NCBI RefSeq assembly: GCF_000316515.1
Contig: NC_019675.1
Coordinates: 1,327,964-1,391,963 of the forward strand
Length of the DNA: 64,000 nt
Direction of reading: 5' to 3'
Origin: Cyanobium gracile PCC 6307
Lineage (GTDB): Bacteria; Cyanobacteriota; Cyanobacteriia; PCC-6307; Cyanobiaceae
Positions 1-7,959 of this stretch are shown in pieces (the stretch's first letter is position 1; the number at the start of each line of letters is the position of its first letter). The notes beneath the pieces are model-generated. The model ran no database searches and had not been told where the DNA came from. It saw only the letters and a list, made by a program, of their open reading frames with translations. Position numbers and translations under genes: made by a program.

Positions 1-2
1 GA

Positions 3-1616
3 CTCGATGTCTGGCTCTGGTGGTGTGAGAAGGATGGGTACCCCGGCTTCAACCACGACCACTGTGCCGGCTTCTTTCGTCGGCTGAGCCCTGAGCCCGA
101 GCACGGAGGTTGGGGACGGCTGGAGAGTCTGGCTGGGATCGAGTACGAGGAGCCCGTGGTTGAGCCACCTCTGACGCCGGAGGAGGCCATCGAGCTATTC
201 GGCACCTGGCCTGGGGGATTCAGCATCACCAGCACCTTGGCTCTGGCTTCAACCAGTGAGCAGATCGTGGAGGCTGACTCCATTGGGGCCCTGAAGATTG
301 ATTCAACCAGCGGCAAGAAGATACTTTGTCTCACCTCAAGATCTACCCCCATCGACATGACCTACGCCAAGACATCAAGGATTCGGAGTAACCACCTGTT
401 GCCGCTGTTCCGGGTGCTCCAGCACGAACATCACCTCAGCTACGACGTGGTGAAGCGGATGGTCTACATCGACGATGCGCCGATCCCTGAGCTCAACCTC
501 AAGACGATGTATCTGGCTCTCAGTGAAGAGCACGACATGGTGTTCCCACGGGAGGAAACTGCCGAGGTCATCATGCGGCTGGCCTTGGAGAATCAGTTCG
601 ACCCCTTCGAGCGGGAGATGCTGAGGATCGAGCGGGAGGCTGAACCAATCGACATCTCGAGCCTGAGCAGCCGTTACCTGGGCACAACGAACCCGTTATA
701 TGACACCTTCCTTGAGAAGTGGCTGGTTGCGTTTGTCGGCCGTCAGCTTCACCCAGGTTTGTACTACCGAAACATGCCGGTTCTGAAGGGTGCCCAGAAC
801 ATCGGCAAGGACGCCATGGGGCAAATCTTGGCTGGTGAAGGCAACTGGATGAGTGTTGGCAGCAACGTGAGCTTCGACAACCGGGACTTCCTGCTGGCTG
901 CTCACTCGAAGAACCTGCTGAACTTCGCTGAGTTGGAGGTCACAACCAAGCGGGTTGTCGAGGGTGCCCTCAAGGACTTCCTGAGTTCAAGAGAGGATAC
1001 TTTTGCCCCGAAGTATTCCAACCAGGCTACAACCACCCCAAGGCGATTCAGCTACTGGGGAAGCTGCAACAGAGACGACTTCCTGACTGACCTTACCGGG
1101 AACAGTCGATTCCACGTGATCCCTGTCGAATTCGATCGAACCAAGGGAGAGATGATCAACCTGGAGCGGCTGAAGTCGGAACGGAATGGGATCCTGGCTC
1201 GGGCCATCGAGTTGTTCCGGGAGTGGCAAGCTGGTCGATATGACCTGGAGCTCTCAAAGGAGGAGATGAGCCAGAGTGAGGGGATGAACCGGGAATACAT
1301 CGAGGAGAGTGTCTATCTGGAAGCCCTGAGCGAGGCCTTCAAGGGTCGAACCACCATCAAGATCGGTGAGGCCTACGTGGCGTTGGATCTGAGTGCCCGA
1401 GATCAGGCTAACCGTCAGATCACCAACCAAGTCAAGGCGGCGCTGGTTCAGCTTGGGTTCAACCAGTTGAAGTCACCGGTCAAGGATCGGAATCGACGGA
1501 ACCACAAGGTATGGGTTCGTGAAGGCCACAAGCCTGACGCCAACGAGGTGGTCGAGAGAGGCGGTTCACATTTTGCTTCCTTGGTCGAAGAGTCCAACCA
1601 TCCGGCCGACTTCTGA
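3..1616 (+). CDS. VapE/VirE-type P-loop helicase/primase protein, 5' end outside window
   Basis: Replication protein of an integrated element, probably a helicase/primase. The reading frame stays open from base 3 to the stop at 1614-1616, so the GTG at 156 is internal and the true start lies left of the window. Counting codons from 156, a P-loop-like GAQNIGKD is at residues 212-219, an acidic Walker B-like FAELE at 257-261, a sensor-like WGSCNRDDFL at 301-310 and TGNSRF at 314-319. This order (P-loop, lysine-rich segment, 'fl.D.tGn.RF') is that of the VirE/VapE family found in prophages and phage satellites. The P-loop has Asp where Ser/Thr is normal. Base composition is clearly less GC-rich than the host genes to the right. 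The iteron array begins 62 bases after the stop, so this is the likely initiator or helicase for that origin. Family call fairly sure; substrate inferred. Confidence 0.75.
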   Translation, partial: LDVWLWWCEKDGYPGFNHDHCAGFFRRLSPEPEHGGWGRLESLAGIEYEEPVVEPPLTPEEAIELFGTWPGGFSITSTLALASTSEQIVEADSIGALKIDSTSGKKILCLTSRSTPIDMTYAKTSRIRSNHLLPLFRVLQHEHHLSYDVVKRMVYIDDAPIPELNLKTMYLALSEEHDMVFPREETAEVIMRLALENQFDPFEREMLRIEREAEPIDISSLSSRYLGTTNPLYDTFLEKWLVAFVGRQLHPGLYYRNMPVLKGAQNIGKDAMGQILAGEGNWMSVGSNVSFDNRDFLLAAHSKNLLNFAELEVTTKRVVEGALKDFLSSREDTFAPKYSNQATTTPRRFSYWGSCNRDDFLTDLTGNSRFHVIPVEFDRTKGEMINLERLKSERNGILARAIELFREWQAGRYDLELSKEEMSQSEGMNREYIEESVYLEALSEAFKGRTTIKIGEAYVALDLSARDQANRQITNQVKAALVQLGFNQLKSPVKDRNRRNHKVWVREGHKPDANEVVERGGSHFASLVEESNHPADF

Positions 1617-1677
1617 AGACCACTTGTGATGCGACGGTTGGCTGACTGTTGTACCGACTATTCGCTGGGAACCTTCT

Positions 1678-2019
1678 GGCTACCGGCTCTAACCATGGGG
1701 TGGTAGCCACGGGATCCCTTAGGGCGGTTGGAGTCTGGAGAGTTGGCTACCTGGCTACCGAGAAAAACGTCACTTTAGAAAGTAGATTTAATATGACTTC
1801 CCATATACATAGCCCCTCCTATAAGGAAGTGTGGGGGCTCGTTTCGGCGGTAGTCCAGTAGCCAATCGCTGAGATCCCCTGGGGCGGTTGAGGTTTCGAG
1901 GGATCGGGGCTGGTAGCCAGGTGGTAGCCGGTGTCAGGGGAACCGACGTGATCCCTTGGTACGACTAGGGCTACCGGGGTTCGGGGGTGGTAGCCACGGG
2001 TCCGGGTCGGTCGGTAGCC
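1678..2019. repeat. Iteron array, candidate replication origin of the element
   Basis: Nine exact copies of the heptamer GGTAGCC or its complement GGCTACC lie in 342 bases, at 1678(-), 1702(+), 1745(-), 1753(-), 1912(+), 1923(+), 1969(-), 1989(+) and 2013(+). By chance fewer than 0.1 would be expected. Four copies sit left and five sit right of an AT-rich block at about 1760-1835. Two 18-base repeats (1713-1730 and 1873-1890) lie inside. Two iteron sets flanking an AT-rich segment beside a replication gene is the layout of satellite-phage and plasmid origins. The function is inferred from architecture. Confidence 0.65.
1760..1835. other. AT-rich block between iteron sets, candidate DNA unwinding element
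   Basis: This segment contains A-runs and TTTAATAT-like sequence in an otherwise GC-rich neighbourhood. It is bounded by iterons at 1753-1759 and 1912-1918. It is followed by a short imperfect hairpin region with AGCCCC near 1810 and GGGGCT near 1833. No open reading frame here looks like a protein. The unwinding role is inference. Confidence 0.45.
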
Positions 2020-2110
2020 AGCCCCATGAGCGGTGAGCCCTAGCCGCTGTGATGTACTGGCCCTTCGAGGATGTCCTGGAAGGCCACCGTTTGACCCCCG
2101 ACCATCAAAG

Positions 2111-2119
2111 TTATCCACC
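2111..2119 (+). promoter_or_regulatory. DnaA box, one mismatch
   Basis: TTATCCACC matches the TTATCCACA DnaA consensus at eight of nine positions. It lies 92 bases beyond the last iteron. A single near-consensus box could be chance, but its position fits an origin that also recruits host DnaA. Confidence 0.4.
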
Positions 2120-2257
2120 GTGGGGTACACCGGTCTTCCTGGGCGCTGTGGAGGCCCCTCCGTGGCGATGCCGTGGATCCGAGCCACCCTGGGCCGTGAA
2201 GTCGATCCTTGGGGAGCTTGGGTGACTTGGTGGTCGTGGATGCGGACGACTTGAACC

Positions 2258-2330
2258 GGGTACCTGAGTCGATATGGGGCCCGTCGAATGTGTCCAACTA
2301 GATCTGGGTACCTGAACTCAGATGGGGCCC
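2258..2330. repeat. Pair of 25-base direct repeats in non-coding element DNA
   Basis: Copies at 2258-2282 and 2306-2330 both begin GGGTACCTGA and end ATGGGGCCC, and differ only in the middle six bases. The period is 48 bases. They lie between the origin-like array and the serine recombinase gene. Function unknown; binding sites for an element-encoded protein are one possibility. A run of nine G follows at 2351-2359. Confidence 0.5.
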
Positions 2331-2893
2331 CTCTGAACCTCACCCAAAGAGGGGGGGGGTCTCGGATTCCTACACCACCAATCTCTGAAGTGGCGTACGT
2401 GAAAGCCGGTGTCGCCCAGTTCCCCCGTACCGGGGTCGGTTTCTGAGTGTGCCCCGATTGATTCAGACATGGGTAGTTGGATTCACCATCGCCTCGACGG
2501 ATGCTTCGGTCGCTGATTTCTTTGCTTGTCGATGTCTCGGATTAATCGCTATGTGGATCGATTGCTATGTGGACCTTTGGTTGACGCAAACTCGACGCTA
2601 TGTCACTGTTCTCAAGTCTCTTGATCTTCGACCAATGACGCTTCTCTGCATCCCCCAAGCTCGGATCTACCTTGGCTGGGAGTCTCCCGATATGTCTGGC
2701 TGGTGGCTGGATCGACGCGCTGGCTCTGCCTTCCGCTGTCACCTTGGCCGCCTGCTGCTGGAGGTGGGCTGAGTCGTCCGCTGAGCGCCGTTGAGCTCGA
2801 TGCCCTGGGGGAACCTGGGGCGGCCTGGCGTATCGGTCTCGACGTACGTCGTCTTGTGGTACGTTTGGCTGGTACTTGAGGTTGGTACAGCCT

Positions 2894-3568
2894 GTGGAGT
2901 GGATCGCGTACCACCGGGTCAGCACCGACCGGCAGGGTCAAAGCGGCCTGGGTCTGGAGGCCCAACGAGCCAAGGTGAACCAGTTGGCTGCCGAGCGTCG
3001 GGCTGTTGTGGTGGCAGAGTTCGTGGAGGTGGAGTCAGGCCGGAAGGCAGATAGACCTCAACTGGCTGCAGCACTCAAGGAGGCCCGGAAGCGATCCGCT
3101 GCTGTGGTCGTGGCCAAGCTGGACAGGCTGGCTCGGGATGCTGAGTTTGTCCTGAGGCTGAGCAGGGAGGCTGAAGCCAACGGACTGGCTGGGTTCGTTT
3201 TCGCCGATCTCCCCGACGTGGATGGAACCACCAGCGCAGGTCGGCTGATCCTGAGCGTCATGGCCTCGGTGGCTGAGTTCGAAGCCCGCCGGATCAGTGA
3301 GCGAACCAAGGAGGCTCTGAAGGCCGCAAAGGCTCGGGGTGTGAAGCTCGGTGGGGTCAACTCGGGGACCATCACCTCCAACCAGGCTGCTCGAGATCGG
3401 GCCCAAGGATCGGCTGAGAGGCTGCGTGGGGTGCTGAGGCCCCTGGTTGATTCGGGGCTGTCGTTGCGGGCCATTGCTGAGGCCCTTGAGGGTGCTGGGG
3501 TGGTCACGAAGCAGGGAAACCGGCTCAGTCCTACTCAGGTGAAGCGGCTGGTCAAGCGACTCGGGTAG
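2894..3568 (+). CDS. Small serine recombinase (resolvase/invertase family)
   Basis: Site-specific DNA recombinase that cuts DNA through a 5'-phosphoserine link. The N-terminal resolvase domain opens with YHRVSTDRQ, whose Ser (residue 10 from this start) is the nucleophile, followed by LDRLARD and a long E helix (EFEARRISERTKEAL). The C-terminal end (LRAIAEAL... SPTQVKRLVKRLG) is a helix-turn-helix for site binding. At about 224 residues it matches small resolvases and invertases, not large serine integrases. GTG at 2894 directly precedes the conserved beta strand; TTG at 2876 is an alternative and gives 230 residues. It lies downstream of the element's control region and converges on the tyrosine integrase. 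Likely role is multimer resolution or inversion; it is probably not the integrase. Confidence 0.88.
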   Translation: MEWIAYHRVSTDRQGQSGLGLEAQRAKVNQLAAERRAVVVAEFVEVESGRKADRPQLAAALKEARKRSAAVVVAKLDRLARDAEFVLRLSREAEANGLAGFVFADLPDVDGTTSAGRLILSVMASVAEFEARRISERTKEALKAAKARGVKLGGVNSGTITSNQAARDRAQGSAERLRGVLRPLVDSGLSLRAIAEALEGAGVVTKQGNRLSPTQVKRLVKRLG

Positions 3569-3676
3569 CGGCTGTACGGTCTGCACACCATGGAAGTTCG
3601 GTTCTCACCACCTCTGTGCCTCGATCTGTCGCGCTCCACCATCAACGGTCGCGCTCGTCTTGGGGCCACTGCCTCA

Positions 3677-4933
3677 TCACCTGAGCACCGCCACCGCCTC
3701 AACGAGCTTGTCCCAGGGCACCGACCCGTAGCCCCCTGTGATCGTGTTGGGGGTGTGCCCAAGGAGCCGACCGATCACCGCCTCGTTGAAGCCAGCCTCC
3801 CTGAGCTTGGTTACTGCTCGATGCCTGAGGCCATGGGGACTGACACCAGTGATTCGTCGGCAAGGCTTGGCAAGGTTGACTCCCCACCGTCCCGTGGCCT
3901 CGTTTCGTTGTCGTGGCCAGATCACCCCTGGCTTCCCACCCAGTGGCTGAAGAAGAGGGCTGAGTTCGGGATGCAAGGGAACCTCTCGCTCCGATGCTGC
4001 TGTCTTGAGTGGCCGTAGCTCGTGGGATCTGATGAGGATCCGATCCGACTTTATGTCCCCTCCCCGTAGGCCACATGCTTCACCAAGACGACAACCGGTA
4101 AGGAGCAGAGTCCTGAAGATCACCATCATCTCGCAGGGTTGCGTGGGCCACTGGTCGACTGGAACGATCGCCTCAGCCTCACGGACACGTTGGAGATGAG
4201 AGGCTGAAGCCTTGACCCTGATTCGTTTAGTTAATCCCTTGAAGATATGTTCCCTTGATGGCTCAACCTCAACCAGAACCGACCACAAGCCAGCCAGATA
4301 GGCAAGGGTGACGGAAACGGTTGAGGGGGCCAGCGTCTCCAGCAGATGGGTACGGAAGGCGACAGCCTGAGCCGTTGTGGCTGAGGTTGGGTAAGCCACT
4401 CCGGCAAACGCGAGGAAGCGATCCAATGCCTTCTGCCAGCCCTCTCGGGTACGTGCAGCGGGCCGCTTCAGTCTGGACGCAAGGTCGATCAGCTCCCCTG
4501 CGGTGCGGTGCTCTCGTGGGGCCACCTCTCGGTAGAGGATCCGGCGCATGCGTTCTGCTTGGACCATCGTCATCGTCCGGTCCCCCAGCTCAACATCGAT
4601 CCCCGACGACAGGGCTTCAACCACACCTGGATCGGCAAGATCAAACCGCTGAGGGATGGCGTCGATCATCTCGTCCGTGGACAGCTTGGCCTCACCTCGG
4701 GCAATGGCGATGGCCTGATCCGTGCGGTGGAGGAAGCCTGGAACCCGAGCCTGTGCCTCCCTGAGGGTCTTGCCCCCTGGCTCCTTCCACTGGCTCTTGC
4801 CGATCGCTGACTGGATGTCTTGGGGGACGCCCCGCTGCAGCTGGAACCCTGCCCGCCCCCTCCTGACGTAGCTGCCATGCTTCCGATAAGCCACCCCTTC
4901 GGAACCCCCTTGAGCACCGACCTTGGGCCACAT
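3677..4933 (-). CDS. Tyrosine-family site-specific integrase
   Basis: Phage-type integrase that inserts and excises the element. The 418-residue protein shows an N-terminal segment with VPQDIQSAIG (residues 37-45) typical of phage integrases, an SAM-like core-binding domain at about 145-225, and a catalytic domain with R282 (TGCRLGE), K310, H367 and R370 (HGLRHR), H393 (GHTP) and the nucleophile Y402. All six key residues are present, so it should be active. It is read from the element's right edge inward, with its start codon about 50 bases from the host aminotransferase start. That is the usual position of an integrase beside an attachment site. Upstream starts are limited by the host gene. 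Confidence 0.93.
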   Translation of the reverse strand: MWPKVGAQGGSEGVAYRKHGSYVRRGRAGFQLQRGVPQDIQSAIGKSQWKEPGGKTLREAQARVPGFLHRTDQAIAIARGEAKLSTDEMIDAIPQRFDLADPGVVEALSSGIDVELGDRTMTMVQAERMRRILYREVAPREHRTAGELIDLASRLKRPAARTREGWQKALDRFLAFAGVAYPTSATTAQAVAFRTHLLETLAPSTVSVTLAYLAGLWSVLVEVEPSREHIFKGLTKRIRVKASASHLQRVREAEAIVPVDQWPTQPCEMMVIFRTLLLTGCRLGEACGLRGGDIKSDRILIRSHELRPLKTAASEREVPLHPELSPLLQPLGGKPGVIWPRQRNEATGRWGVNLAKPCRRITGVSPHGLRHRAVTKLREAGFNEAVIGRLLGHTPNTITGGYGSVPWDKLVEAVAVLR

Positions 4934-4981
4934 CTTAGGCCACGCCCAGAGGCCAACGCCTCAGTCCCCCTGCGGGATCTG

Positions 4982-6154
4982 ATGCCCGCCCTGGCCAACA
5001 AGACCTACTTCAACTACGGCGGCCAGGGCCCCCTGCCCACCCCTTCGCTGGCGGCGATCAGCGCGTCGTTCGCCACCATCCAGGAACTGGGCCCCTTCAG
5101 CGACAACGTCTGGCCCTACGTGAACCGCACGGTCTCAGGGCTGCGGCAGCGGCTGGCGGCCTGGTTCGGCGTGGCCCCCGAGCGGGTGGCCTTCACCGAG
5201 AACGTCACCTCCGGGTGCGTGCTGCCCCTCTGGGGCCTGCCCTGGGAGCCGGGCGACGAGCTGCTCGTCGGCGATGCCGAGCATTACGGGGTGGTGGCCG
5301 CCCTTGAGGAACTGGCCAGGCGCCACCGGCTGCGCATCACCTGCCTGGCGGTGGCTGATCTCACCGGTGACGCCGCCGCCACCGCCGCGGCAGTGGGCGA
5401 ACGGCTGGAGGCGGCCCTCACCCCCCGCACCCGGCTGGTGGTGCTCTCCCACCTGCTCTGGAACACCGGCCAGACGATGCCGATCGCGGCGGTGGCGGCC
5501 GGGCTGGCCGGCCATTCCCGCCACCCCTGGCTGCTGGTGGATGCGGCCCAGTCCCTGGGCAGCCTGCCGGTGGCCGAGGCGGCCGCCGCCGCCGACATCT
5601 ATGCCTGCACCGGCCACAAGTGGTGCTGCGGACCGGAGGGCCTCGGGGCGGTGGCCCTCTCCGGACGCCTGCTGGCGGAAAGCAGCCCCACCCTCATCGG
5701 CTGGCGCACCCTGGAGCACGACGGACCAGGAGCCGGCGGGTACCACCGCGATGCCCGCCGCTTCGAGGTGGCCACCTCCTGCACCCCCCTGTTCGCCGGG
5801 CTGGACAGCTCCCTGCAGCTGCTGGAAGCAGAGGGCGATGCACACCAGCGGCTGGCGGCGATCCGGGAGCGCAGCCGCCAGCTTTGGGAAGGGTTGCGGC
5901 AGATGCCCGGTTTACACACCCTGTTGGAGGTACCCCCGCCGGCGGGACTGGTGAGCTTCACAATGGCGGATGCCAAAGGTACCCCCCTGGATCCGGCGGC
6001 TGTCGTCAAGCAGCTGGGGGAGCGGGGCACCTGGTTGCGAACCCTTGAATCCCCCCGCTGCCTGCGGTCCTGCACCCACCTGGTCAGCACGGCGGACGAG
6101 GTGGAGCGGCTTCTGACTCAGCTGGCTGAGCTGAGTCAGCTTTCGGCGGGCTGA
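4982..6154 (+). CDS. Class V aminotransferase-fold PLP enzyme
   Basis: PLP-dependent enzyme of the cysteine desulfurase/isopenicillin epimerase superfamily. Visible features are [10 protein letters not shown] near the N terminus, a PLP-contacting DAAQS (Asp187) and the Schiff-base lysine in TGHKW (Lys213). The product is 390 residues, normal for the family. I chose ATG 4982 because conserved sequence starts a few residues later. The longer frame to 4820 (or ATG 4877) would run through the start of the foreign integrase gene. The original host start may have been altered by element insertion at 4934-4981. Reaction unknown: desulfurase, lyase and epimerase remain possible. The 3' end overlaps aqpZ by 19 bases, convergent. 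Confidence 0.85.
   Translation: MPALANKTYFNYGGQGPLPTPSLAAISASFATIQELGPFSDNVWPYVNRTVSGLRQRLAAWFGVAPERVAFTENVTSGCVLPLWGLPWEPGDELLVGDAEHYGVVAALEELARRHRLRITCLAVADLTGDAAATAAAVGERLEAALTPRTRLVVLSHLLWNTGQTMPIAAVAAGLAGHSRHPWLLVDAAQSLGSLPVAEAAAAADIYACTGHKWCCGPEGLGAVALSGRLLAESSPTLIGWRTLEHDGPGAGGYHRDARRFEVATSCTPLFAGLDSSLQLLEAEGDAHQRLAAIRERSRQLWEGLRQMPGLHTLLEVPPPAGLVSFTMADAKGTPLDPAAVVKQLGERGTWLRTLESPRCLRSCTHLVSTADEVERLLTQLAELSQLSAG
6113..6139. terminator. Perfect hairpin at convergent gene ends
   Basis: Eleven-base arms CTGACTCAGCT (6113-6123) and AGCTGAGTCAG (6129-6139) pair perfectly around a five-base loop. The hairpin spans the last codons of the aminotransferase and the stop of aqpZ. There is no long T-run. 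A bidirectional terminator or RNA-stabilising end is likely. Confidence 0.5.
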
Positions 6155-6858
6155 AAGAAGGCCCGGTAGAACCAGCCGGCCAGCAGGGCACCCAGGATCG
6201 GAGCCAACCAGAACAGCCACAGCTGACCGATGGCCTCGCCACCCACCCACAGGGCCACGCCCGTGCTGCGGGCCGGGTTCACCGAGGTGTTGGTGACCGG
6301 GATGCTGATCAGGTGGATCAGGGTGAGGGACAGGCCGATCGGCACACCGGCAATAGCGTCGAGCTCCTGCTTATGGGTGGCTCCCAGGATCACCAGCAGG
6401 AAGATGAAGGTCAGGATCACCTCGATCACAAGAGCCGAAAACAGGCCGTAGCCTCCTGGCGAATGCACGCCAAAGCCATTGGTGGCCAGAGGATTGCTGC
6501 CTCCCAGCTCAAAGCCGGGTCGGCCGCTCGCCACCAGCATGATCACGCCGCCGGCGATGACCCCACCCAGCACCTGGGCAACGATGTAGGGAAGCAGACC
6601 GGGGCTGGGGAACTTGCCGCCGGCCCAGAGGCCGAAGCTGACCGCCGGATTGATGTGGCAGCCGGAGATATGGCCGATGGCATAGACCGCCGTGAGCAGG
6701 GTAAGACCGAAGGCCAGGGAGACCCCCAGGAAACCCAGGCCCAGGGGATTGGCTGCCGCGCTGTCGTAGGGGAAGACAGCCGCCAGCACGGCGCTGCCGC
6801 ACCCCCCGAGCACCAGCCAGAAGGTGCCGATCAGTTCCGCCAGGAACCTCTTGGACAT
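6136..6858 (-). CDS. aqpZ: Aquaporin Z, water channel
   Basis: Inner-membrane water channel of the MIP family. The 240-residue protein carries both NPA boxes (HINPAVSFG and VNPARST). The segment [18 protein letters not shown] holds the selectivity-filter His, Thr and Arg of water-selective AqpZ. Six hydrophobic segments are evident. ATG 6858 ([11 protein letters not shown]) matches the AqpZ start; the open frame reaches 7098 but its upstream translation is not membrane-like. ATG 6876 is another option. Convergent with the preceding aminotransferase gene. Confidence 0.93.
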   Translation of the reverse strand: MSKRFLAELIGTFWLVLGGCGSAVLAAVFPYDSAAANPLGLGFLGVSLAFGLTLLTAVYAIGHISGCHINPAVSFGLWAGGKFPSPGLLPYIVAQVLGGVIAGGVIMLVASGRPGFELGGSNPLATNGFGVHSPGGYGLFSALVIEVILTFIFLLVILGATHKQELDAIAGVPIGLSLTLIHLISIPVTNTSVNPARSTGVALWVGGEAIGQLWLFWLAPILGALLAGWFYRAFFQPAES

Positions 6859-7263
6859 GGGAACACCAATGGTCATACCGGTGACAAGGAATGTTCCCGT
6901 CGATAATGGCATCCTTCCGAATCCCTTGAGCTCTCTGCAGCAGATGCCTGACAAAGGCCGGTCAAAGAAGTGGGCCATGGCCCAGAGAAGAGTGGGCCTG
7001 AATAGAGCCCAAATGATTCTCGTCAACCATGCCGCGAATCTGCAGCACCTTGAGTCGAGTGATGCTGCACATGGACACTGAATTCTGACTTCACCCACCC
7101 AAGAAGACCGTACGGTTAAAGGACAGGAAATTGATACGAAATACTCAGAAGTCCAAAACCATTGACTCCTGAAACAATCGTTTCGATTCTTTTCGGATTC
7201 CCGCCATCAAGTCGGGGTCTCGCTTTGCGTTTTCCCTTTTTGTCTTTGACGGAGTGCTGCACC
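6859..7263. other. Intergenic region between divergent genes
   Basis: About 405 bases separate aqpZ from the next gene. The part from 7080 to 7210 is AT-richer than the surroundings and probably holds the promoter of the gene at 7264; a possible -35 TTGACT lies at 7162-7167. I see no RNA gene or repeat. Confidence 0.4.
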
Positions 7264-7938
7264 ATGACCAAATCTCATCAATCCCTGACTCAGTTTGCGA
7301 TCGCATCGGCGGCCGCCCTGGGGCTGCTTGGCTTCAGCGACGGAGCCATGGCGATGGCCCCCGAAGCCTTGGTTCGATCCGCCCAGGCCGCCTGCCTGGA
7401 AAAAGCCGCCACTGACGGATGGCGCACCGATCAGGCCAAGCTGATTTCCGCCAGGGCCTTGAATGCGGACAGGGCGGAGGTGGTCTTCGACCTCACCAAG
7501 GACGGCGCCGGCACCTCCCGGCTGACATGCCCTTACAGCGCCAGCCAAGGCGTCGGTGTCTTCAGTGGTCAGGCCGCCATGGCGCAGGAGTCCCAATCGG
7601 TGGATCGCAACCGCGCCTGGTGGATCCTGTTGCCCGTCGGCCTGGGACTGCTGGCCTGGGCAGCCCTGCGTGGCCGCGACGACAACACCCGGAACACCAC
7701 GGCCCCATCCAGATCGATGGGCCATGACAACCTCCTGGCCCAGGCGGACGCCCGCGACGGCTCGCTGGAAGTCCACGAGCAGCCCAACATCACCTCCCTG
7801 GTGCTGAAGAAGGTGGTCAACGGTGATTCCATCGGACTCACCGGCGCTCGGCGCAACGACTGGCTGGAGGTGGCCAAAGGTGGCTGGGTTCGAGATGCTG
7901 ACGTCCGCTACAACCGGAATGCCGCGCCACTGACCTGA
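7264..7938 (+). CDS. Exported protein with signal peptide, one membrane segment and SH3-like C terminus
   Basis: Unrecognised cyanobacterial protein of 224 residues. It starts with a signal peptide (hydrophobic AIASAAALGLLGF, then an Ala-rich cleavage region). A soluble segment with two cysteines (ACLEKA and LTCPYS) follows. Next come a single membrane span (WWILLPVGLGLLAWAAL) and a C-terminal segment ending DWLEVAKGGWVRDADV, which reads like a bacterial SH3 domain. ATG 7264 is chosen over 7162 because GGAG lies about 10 bases upstream and the signal peptide then begins correctly. A cell-envelope role is inference. Confidence 0.7.
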   Translation: MTKSHQSLTQFAIASAAALGLLGFSDGAMAMAPEALVRSAQAACLEKAATDGWRTDQAKLISARALNADRAEVVFDLTKDGAGTSRLTCPYSASQGVGVFSGQAAMAQESQSVDRNRAWWILLPVGLGLLAWAALRGRDDNTRNTTAPSRSMGHDNLLAQADARDGSLEVHEQPNITSLVLKKVVNGDSIGLTGARRNDWLEVAKGGWVRDADVRYNRNAAPLT

Positions 7939-7959
7939 TTCGCCGGGGCGATGGCCGGT

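Larger units (their letters stand above)
1617..2893. other. 1.28 kb non-coding control region of the element
   Basis: No convincing protein-coding gene lies here. Short open frames at 1819-2343, 2449-2772, 2542-2925 and 2612-2965 have low-complexity, unrecognisable translations. The region holds the iteron array, AT-rich block, DnaA box, 25-base repeats, three GCTATGT repeats (2548, 2564, 2597) and a GACGTACGTC palindrome (2841-2850). It looks like a replication and recombination control region. Confidence 0.5.

Noticed and set aside
1678-2019. Possible CRISPR array
   Set aside because: The repeated unit is 7 bases, in both orientations and at irregular spacing; no cas genes are present.
1819-2965. 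Several open frames in the element's non-coding stretch
   Set aside because: Translations are low-complexity, overlap each other on both strands and cross the repeat arrays; none has a ribosome site or recognisable motif.
3590-4018. Plus-strand frame over the integrase C terminus
   Set aside because: It is antisense to the catalytic domain of the tyrosine integrase, whose six active-site residues are intact.
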